From an uncultured Clostridia bacterium (GTDB taxonomy: Bacteria; Bacillota; Clostridia; Christensenellales; CAG-314): a stretch of 7,967 nucleotides of DNA. Position 1 is the stretch's first letter. Each line of letters starts with the position of its first letter. The notes below the pieces were generated by a model. It saw nothing but the letters and a program-made list of their open reading frames with translations. It made no database searches and was not told the DNA's origin. Location of the stretch: contig CALGIK010000045.1 of assembly GCA_937915515.1 (NCBI GenBank), forward strand, positions 1-7,967, read 5' to 3'. This document shows positions 4,406-7,967 of the stretch, in pieces. The translations under genes and the position numbers were made by a program.

Positions 4406-4703
4406 GCGGACTAAGGCGCTATCCATAAGCCCTAAGGTACGGCAGGCCGTTATAGAGCGCCATAATGGGCGCTGCCTCCTGTGTGGGGATGTTGGAACGG
4501 ATATAGCCCATTACCTTAGCAGAGGGGCGCAAGGCGGGCTTGGGATAGAGCAAAACCTTGTATTGCTATGTCGGGATTGCCATTTCCGGCTTGACCAGAC
4601 AACGGAGCGCAAGAGCCTGTTAATCGCCGTAAAACACTATTTAGAAGCGATATACCCCGGCTTTCGAGACGAGGACAGGAGATATGATAAATGGCGCTCA
4701 TAA
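4395..4703 (+). CDS. HNH endonuclease
   Basis: GTG 4395 is preferred: GGAGGG (4384-4389) is 5 nt upstream, whereas the in-frame ATG at 4368 lies far inside the previous gene without a ribosome site. The 102-residue protein shows Cys27-x2-Cys30, 'DIAHYLSRG' with His39, Asn54 of 'GIEQNLVLLC', and Cys59-x2-Cys62-His63, i.e. a complete HNH metal-finger with its zinc ribbon. The N-terminus is basic (KSKRTK). It overlaps its upstream neighbour by 11 nt and its downstream neighbour by 13 nt, so it is built into the operon rather than being an inserted homing endonuclease. Its position among recombination genes is reminiscent of lambda NinG, a junction-processing nuclease, but the role here is not demonstrated. 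Confidence 0.8.
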   Translation: MKSKRTKALSISPKVRQAVIERHNGRCLLCGDVGTDIAHYLSRGAQGGLGIEQNLVLLCRDCHFRLDQTTERKSLLIAVKHYLEAIYPGFRDEDRRYDKWRS

Positions 4704-5113
4704 TCGACACTAGGGAAAAGGAAAACAGGCACATAACAGACTATTTTGACTGGCTGGGAACGCCCTACAAGGTTCAGAAGCTTGACGTAGGCGATTACTC
4801 AATGGGCGGCAAGACAGCGGTAGAGCGCAAGGGTAGCCTGTTAGAGTGGGCGAATAATCTTGGCAAGCAGCACGCGAGGTTTAAAAGGGAACTGGAGAGA
4901 GCAAAAGAGGCAGGAATTAGGTTAGTAATCCTGTTGGAATGCAAGAGGGGCGAAATCCTAGAAAACTGGTCAAGTCCTCGGACAGAGATGAAGCCCCAAA
5001 CAATGCTTAAAATTATGGATGCTTGGACACAAAAATACGACGTCGAATACCGTTATTGCTACAAGGCGATGGCGGGGGAAGAAATATTAAAAATCTTAAA
5101 GGAGAATGTATGA
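4691..5113 (+). CDS. ERCC4-type nuclease
   Basis: A 140-residue protein with the ERCC4/XPF nuclease signature: 'IIDTREK' (residues 4-10, Asp6, Glu9), 'LDVGDYSMGG' (31-40, Asp35) and 'AVERKGSL' (43-50, Glu45-Arg46-Lys47), followed by the helix 'GKQHARFKRELERAKEAG' and the strand 'LVILLE'. XPF-family nucleases cut branched or flap DNA. The usual pattern GDx(n)ERKx3D is not exact: the residue four after Lys47 is Leu51, followed by Glu52. There is no HhH domain, as is usual in phage versions. AGGAG (4677-4681) precedes the ATG by 9 nt; the start overlaps the HNH gene. It probably processes recombination or replication forks. Confidence 0.83.
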   Translation: MALIIDTREKENRHITDYFDWLGTPYKVQKLDVGDYSMGGKTAVERKGSLLEWANNLGKQHARFKRELERAKEAGIRLVILLECKRGEILENWSSPRTEMKPQTMLKIMDAWTQKYDVEYRYCYKAMAGEEILKILKENV

Positions 5114-5496
5114 ACAAGGTAATTTTGATAGGAAATCTAACTCGGGACCCCGAGCTGTCGCAGACATCGGGCGGCATAGCTTATTGCAGGATGTCGATAG
5201 CGGTAAACCACGATTACGTTGATAAGGACGGCAATAGGGGTGTTGATTATTTTAATGTCGTCGCTTGGCGGGAACTTGGGGAAACTTGTAACAAGTATTT
5301 GGCGAAAGGTAAGAAAATGGGGGTTGAAGGGCGTTTACAAACTCGCACGTATGAGCAGGACGGCGTTAAAAAGTATGCCACGGATATTATAGCGGAAAAA
5401 GTAGAGTTTTTAACTCCTAAGACCGACGGTGAGGATAAAAAGCTAGCTAAGAGCGATCCGGAACCGCCAATAGATGATGATTCTCTTCCATTTTAG
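5110..5496 (+). CDS. ssb: Single-stranded DNA-binding protein
   Basis: A 128-residue SSB. It starts MNKVILIGNLTRDPEL, has the OB-fold signatures 'FNVVAWRELGETCNKYLAKGKK' (48-69) and 'VEGRLQTRTYEQDGVKKYATDIIAEKVEFL' (72-101), a short linker, and the acidic tip DDDSLPF that docks SSB partner proteins. The linker (about 102-121) is much shorter than in host SSBs, typical of phage copies. AAGGAG lies 5 nt before the ATG, and the ATGA overlap couples it to the ERCC4 nuclease. It would coat ssDNA in replication and cooperate with the Sak4-like ATPase and the NinB-like protein. The same frame is open upstream inside the nuclease gene but has no start signal there. Confidence 0.96.
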   Translation: MNKVILIGNLTRDPELSQTSGGIAYCRMSIAVNHDYVDKDGNRGVDYFNVVAWRELGETCNKYLAKGKKMGVEGRLQTRTYEQDGVKKYATDIIAEKVEFLTPKTDGEDKKLAKSDPEPPIDDDSLPF

Positions 5497-5527
5497 GCTA
5501 AGTCCACAAAAAGTAGAGAGGTGAGAA

Positions 5528-5893
5528 ATGGATTATCGAAAATATCTAACGGAAAACTTAACGCCTACGGAAACTGCAATCCTTGAAACGCTTATCTTGC
5601 AGAACGAGAACCACTTAAAGAAATTGCGGGAGGATAAGTCAGTACATAAAAAGGACTTAATACTGTACTTGCGTCTGCACTACGGCATTCACATAGACGA
5701 GCGCACGCTAAGAGAAAAGATTCGCTTGATGTTCCAAAAAGGTATTCCTGTTGGCGGACATAGCGGCAAGGCGGGGTATTACGTACTGGAAGAGGAAGAA
5801 ATACAGCGGATTATTAACGAGGACAGGAGCCGTTGCAGGTGCTTATTAGACCATGCGCATTCGGGCGACAAAATGCTTAGCAGAAGGAGATAA
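5528..5893 (+). CDS. Winged-helix-like unknown phage protein
   Basis: A 121-residue protein. 'LTPTETAILETLI' opens a helical N-terminus; 'KKDLILYLRLHYGIHIDERTLREKIRLMFQKGIPVGGHSGKAGYYVLEEEEI' (residues 41-92) has the helix-turn-helix plus wing outline seen in small phage regulators, with the conserved-looking 'GIPVGGHSGKAGYYVL' wing. The C-terminus contains a Cys-x-Cys and ends in basic residues. GAGGTGAG around 5518-5525 is the ribosome site. It lies between ssb and the initiator, 2 nt before the latter's GTG. It may be a DNA-binding helper of replication. No enzymatic motif is visible. Confidence 0.75.
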   Translation: MDYRKYLTENLTPTETAILETLILQNENHLKKLREDKSVHKKDLILYLRLHYGIHIDERTLREKIRLMFQKGIPVGGHSGKAGYYVLEEEEIQRIINEDRSRCRCLLDHAHSGDKMLSRRR

Positions 5894-5895
5894 AG

Positions 5896-6543
5896 GTGGC
5901 AGAGAATAGAAGTTATTATGCGGTAATACCCGCCTCGGTAAGATACGACAAAAATGTATCGTCAAGCGCAAAATTGCTATACGGCGAAATATCGGCATTA
6001 TGCAATCAAAAGGGTTTTTGCTGGGCTGAAAATAGTTATTTTCAAGACCTTTATGGTGTGGGAAAGAACTCAATCTTGCGGTGGATTAAGGAGCTTGAGG
6101 ACGGAGGGCATATATACAAAAACATACAGTACGACGGAAAAAGGGTTATCGGAAGGTGCTTAAGTATAGTGCCAAATGATACCACCCCGTCCCAAAAATG
6201 TGACGAGGGTAGTCCCAAAAATGATACCACCCCTAGTCCTAAAAATGATACTCCCGCTTCTTATTATAATAATACAAATATTAATAATACATTTAATAAA
6301 AATATTAAGCCCCCGGTATCATTTGTAAAGCCCACAATCGAAGAAATATCAGCCTATTGCAAAGAACGTAATAATGGCATAGACCCAGAGAATTTTTACG
6401 ATTTCTACCAGAGCAAAAACTGGTTTGTTGGCAAGACCAAAATGTCTGATTGGAAAGCGTGTGTCCGTACGTGGGAAAAAAACCGCAAAACTGATAAGCC
6501 ACAAAGCAAGCCAAAATATTCGGAGGATGTATATGGCGACTAG
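5896..6543 (+). CDS. Phage replication initiator, lambda O-like architecture
   Basis: GTG start at 5896 with AAGGAG (5884-5889) 6 nt upstream. The 215-residue protein has three parts. Residues 1-93 are a winged-helix domain ('YYAVIPASVRYDKNVSSSAKLLYGEI', then 'VGKNSILRWIKELEDGGHI'), the N-terminal DNA-binding module of many Firmicutes phage initiators. Residues 94-140 are a low-complexity linker with repeats of NDTTPSPK followed by an Asn-rich stretch. Residues 141-205 ('PTIEEISAYCKERNNGIDPENFYDFYQSKNW...WKACVRTWEKN') form the conserved C-terminal domain found with DnaD/O-like initiators, probably contacting the helicase loader. The linker is encoded by the iterons and AT-rich DNA of the presumed origin. 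It overlaps the DnaC-like gene by 11 nt. Confidence 0.82.
   Translation: MAENRSYYAVIPASVRYDKNVSSSAKLLYGEISALCNQKGFCWAENSYFQDLYGVGKNSILRWIKELEDGGHIYKNIQYDGKRVIGRCLSIVPNDTTPSQKCDEGSPKNDTTPSPKNDTPASYYNNTNINNTFNKNIKPPVSFVKPTIEEISAYCKERNNGIDPENFYDFYQSKNWFVGKTKMSDWKACVRTWEKNRKTDKPQSKPKYSEDVYGD
6170..6257 (+). repeat. Four degenerate iterons
   Basis: Direct repeats of consensus TCCCAAAAATGATACCACCC start at about 6170 (TGCCAAA-TGATACCACCCC, two A shorter), 6190 (TCCCAAAAATG, then diverging), 6213 (exact to consensus) and 6237 (TCCTAAAAATGATACTCCC). Spacing is 20, 23 and 24 bp, about two helical turns. They lie within the initiator gene, immediately before the AT-rich tract. Confidence 0.75.
6170..6307. 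other. Putative phage replication origin
   Basis: Iterons (6170-6257) are followed directly by 6258-6307, a 50-bp tract with only three C and no G on this strand, i.e. a likely unwinding element. An iteron array next to an AT-rich segment inside the initiator's own coding sequence is the arrangement of the lambda origin in gene O. The initiator's winged-helix domain would bind the iterons and the DnaC-like protein would load helicase on the melted tract. The AT-rich tract encodes the Asn-rich linker, so low protein constraint is compatible with a DNA role. Origin activity is inferred. Confidence 0.65.
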
Positions 6544-7348
6544 GGAGCTAAGGGAAAACGAATATCTGTGGGATGGATTAATCTATTGCGCAATATGCAA
6601 GCAGCCCAAGCAGGTCGATATACAAATTCCCGACAGCCTAAAGGGTGTGTTAAAGAACTCAACGGACGGGATAAACGATTGCCCATGCAAATGCGAAATT
6701 GAAGCCGCGGCAGAAGAAAAAAGGCTTAAAGCAATCGAGGAAAAGAGGCAGATATACGTACCCGTTAAAAAGCATAGAGGGTTTAGGTTTTCTGTGGACG
6801 ATGGGCAAACGCCAAAAACAAAACTGATTTGTGAGCGTTATGTAGAGAAATTTTTCGAGATGAAGAAAAACGGAATGGGATTACTTTTTTATGGCGATGT
6901 CGGCACAGGAAAGACCTTCTACGAGTACTGCATAGCAAACGAGCTCATCGATAAGGGATATTCCGTGAAGTCAACTAGCCTAATAAAAATCATTCATGAG
7001 GCACAGAAATTTGAGGGCGACTTTGATGAGAAAATGGACAAATATTTGGATAACGACTTGCTGATAATTGACGATATTGGAACTGAACGAGATACCGGAT
7101 TTGCAAACGAATACGTGTATAAATTTATTGACCTCTGCTATTCGAGCGACATTCCGATACTTGCAAGCACTAATACAACGCTTGATTTAATGCAGGGGGA
7201 AATAAATGGCGAAAAAGAAACCGTGAACAAAAGGATATACGACCGGCTGCTTGAAAAATGTTATCCCGTGAAACTCAACAAAGTAAAAAGACGTGTAGAA
7301 AACGGTTCCGGTAACCGTAAAAAAATGGAGGAGATATTGGGGATATGA
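6533..7348 (+). CDS. DnaC/DnaI-like helicase loader ATPase
   Basis: ATG 6533 is chosen because GGAGG (6522-6526) is 6 nt upstream. ATG 6527 would abut the ribosome site. The 271-residue protein has an N-terminal region with Cys19-x2-Cys22 and Cys50-x-Cys52-x-Cys54, a possible zinc-binding unit, then a charged linker (55-80) and a AAA+ core: Walker A GDVGTGKT (121-128), Walker B 'LLIIDDIG' (176-183, Asp180-Asp181), sensor I 'ASTNT' (211-215) and 'NKRIYDRLLEKC' (232-243), the box VII segment with arginine finger candidates Arg234 and Arg238. Family members deliver the replicative helicase to the origin. Overlap with the initiator gene and the absence of a phage helicase gene in this window suggest that it loads the host DnaB/DnaC helicase. 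Confidence 0.88.
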   Translation: MATRELRENEYLWDGLIYCAICKQPKQVDIQIPDSLKGVLKNSTDGINDCPCKCEIEAAAEEKRLKAIEEKRQIYVPVKKHRGFRFSVDDGQTPKTKLICERYVEKFFEMKKNGMGLLFYGDVGTGKTFYEYCIANELIDKGYSVKSTSLIKIIHEAQKFEGDFDEKMDKYLDNDLLIIDDIGTERDTGFANEYVYKFIDLCYSSDIPILASTNTTLDLMQGEINGEKETVNKRIYDRLLEKCYPVKLNKVKRRVENGSGNRKKMEEILGI

Positions 7349-7572
7349 CAGCAGAAGCCGATGAACATGATTACATAGCGGAAATCAACGAAAAAATCTA
7401 TGTAGAACGATTTCTCCAAAAGCTTAAGCCCTCACAGGCGGAACTCATTAGGCGGCGTATGTCGGGGATGACACAAAGAGATATTGCCAAATATGATGGC
7501 ATATCGCAATCGTACATGAGCCGGAAAATTAAAAAGATTAGGCAGGAATGTCTCAACGGTGACCTATTATGA
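7345..7572 (+). CDS. Sigma-70 region 4-like HTH regulator
   Basis: A 75-residue protein. 'FLQKLKPSQAELIRRRMSGMTQRDIAKYDGISQSYMSRKIKKIRQEC' (residues 23-69) is a sigma region 4-type helix-turn-helix ('MTQRDIAKYDGISQSYMSRKIKKI'). There is no region 2, so it is not a complete sigma factor. Similar short proteins in Firmicutes phages act as middle or late gene activators, or their function is unknown. The ATG overlaps the loader's stop (ATGA at 7345-7348), with purine-rich GGAGGAG at about 7327-7333, so translation is probably coupled. It may carry the signal from replication to later transcription (inference). Confidence 0.75.
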   Translation: MTAEADEHDYIAEINEKIYVERFLQKLKPSQAELIRRRMSGMTQRDIAKYDGISQSYMSRKIKKIRQECLNGDLL

Positions 7573-7625
7573 CAGACAAAAAGATAATCGATGTATGGAA
7601 CGGTCAGCTAAGGCTGGCGTTATAG
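7569..7625 (+). CDS. Possible 18-aa peptide
   Basis: ATG 7569 overlaps the previous stop (ATGA) and opens MTDKKIIDVWNGQLRLAL, closed by TAG 7623-7625. The upstream GGTGA is a weak ribosome site, so it would depend on coupling. It fills the gap to the next gene exactly, with its stop in that gene's ribosome site. It could equally be a chance ORF. Confidence 0.3.
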   Translation: MTDKKIIDVWNGQLRLAL

Positions 7626-7634
7626 GAGGATAGA

Positions 7635-7949
7635 ATGAACAACGAAATCAAGGAAATGGCAGAGGCAATTTTTTGTGCGGGTGTAGCGTTAGACGGGAGT
7701 GACTTTGCATCTAAATCAGACCACTTTGAGCGGTTAGCAAAAATACTTTACCAAGAAGCAGGCTACCGCAAGCAGAGCGACACGATTAAGGAATTTAAGA
7801 AAAAACTGCTTAAGGGATTAGAAAACTTGCACGCAGGTTACAAGACCGAAAGTCAATCGCCTAACGACATACAGCCGTACAACGTTTTTATGTTAATAAA
7901 AGGTTGGGTTAATGAATTAGCCGCAGAGTACGGCGTGGAGGTGGAGTGA
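7635..7949 (+). CDS. Hypothetical phage protein, 104 aa
   Basis: A 104-residue, mostly helical soluble protein. 'KEMAEAIFCAGVAL' and 'FERLAKILYQEAGYRKQSDTIKEFKKKLLKGLENL' are amphipathic helices, and 'PYNVFMLIKGWVNELAAEYGVEVE' closes it. The segment 'YRKQSDTIKEFKKKL' resembles one I have seen in small uncharacterised Firmicutes phage proteins after replication genes, but no function is known to me. AGGAGG (7624-7629) is 5 nt before the ATG. Its TGA overlaps the next ATG. Confidence 0.75.
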   Translation: MNNEIKEMAEAIFCAGVALDGSDFASKSDHFERLAKILYQEAGYRKQSDTIKEFKKKLLKGLENLHAGYKTESQSPNDIQPYNVFMLIKGWVNELAAEYGVEVE

Positions 7950-7967
7950 TGGGTGTATTTAAAATTG
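7949..7967 (+). CDS. Start of the next operon gene, truncated
   Basis: ATG at 7949-7951 overlaps the previous TGA (TGATG), with GGAGGTGGAG (7937-7946) upstream. It reads MGVFKI before the window ends. The start signals are good, but nothing can be said of the product. Confidence 0.5.

Noticed and set aside
6170..6257. Repeats as a CRISPR array
   Set aside because: There are only four degenerate copies with almost no spacers, in frame inside a coding gene. Iterons fit better.

Overview
The window looks like the immunity, early-regulation, recombination and replication-initiation segment of a temperate phage or prophage from a low-to-moderate-GC Firmicute, probably a Clostridia-type host. The support is: strong AGGAGG ribosome binding sites before nearly every gene, frequent ATA and AGG codons, sigma-A consensus promoters, an ImmR/ImmA-like repressor and protease pair, and tightly packed genes with ATGA overlaps. 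No structural, lysis, integrase or tRNA gene is visible, so neither phage end is in view.

Layout. On the minus strand, positions 1-534 hold the start of an ImmA/IrrE-type protease and an ImmR-like HTH repressor. A divergent switch (535-710) follows, with a perfect TTGACA-17-TATAAT rightward promoter, a leftward promoter and a family of related 17-bp operator-like sites. A further perfect palindrome of the same family lies at 899-927. Rightward come a Cro-like protein (711-902), an excisionase-like HTH protein (945-1214), a non-coding interval (1215-1661) and a third small HTH protein (1662-1850). Two small unknown proteins lead into a near-continuous operon: a Sak4-like RecA-fold ATPase, a PD-(D/E)XK exonuclease, a possible NinB-like protein, an HNH nuclease, an ERCC4-type nuclease, SSB, a small winged-helix protein, a replication initiator, a DnaC-like helicase loader, a sigma-region-4-like regulator, and small unknowns running off the right edge.

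How it works together (inference). The repressor would hold both promoters through the repeated operators until ImmA removes it. Cro and the other HTH proteins would then set the early programme. The ATPase, exonuclease, NinB-like protein and SSB form a plausible single-strand-annealing recombination module. The initiator would melt an origin and the DnaC-like ATPase would bring the host helicase. The origin appears to lie inside the initiator gene: four degenerate iterons at 6170-6257 followed directly by a 50-bp stretch with only three G/C bases, the arrangement known from phage lambda gene O.

The most unusual part is 1277-1632. It is bounded by a perfect 20-bp inverted repeat and carries, on the strand opposite to the early operon, what looks like a complete small-RNA gene: a sigma-A promoter (TTTACA-17-TAGAAT), about 300 nt rich in mutually consistent hairpins including 5'-3' closing pairings, and an intrinsic terminator. 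A 9-nt perfect Shine-Dalgarno followed by a 15-codon ORF lies near its 5' end. I do not recognise this RNA as a known family.
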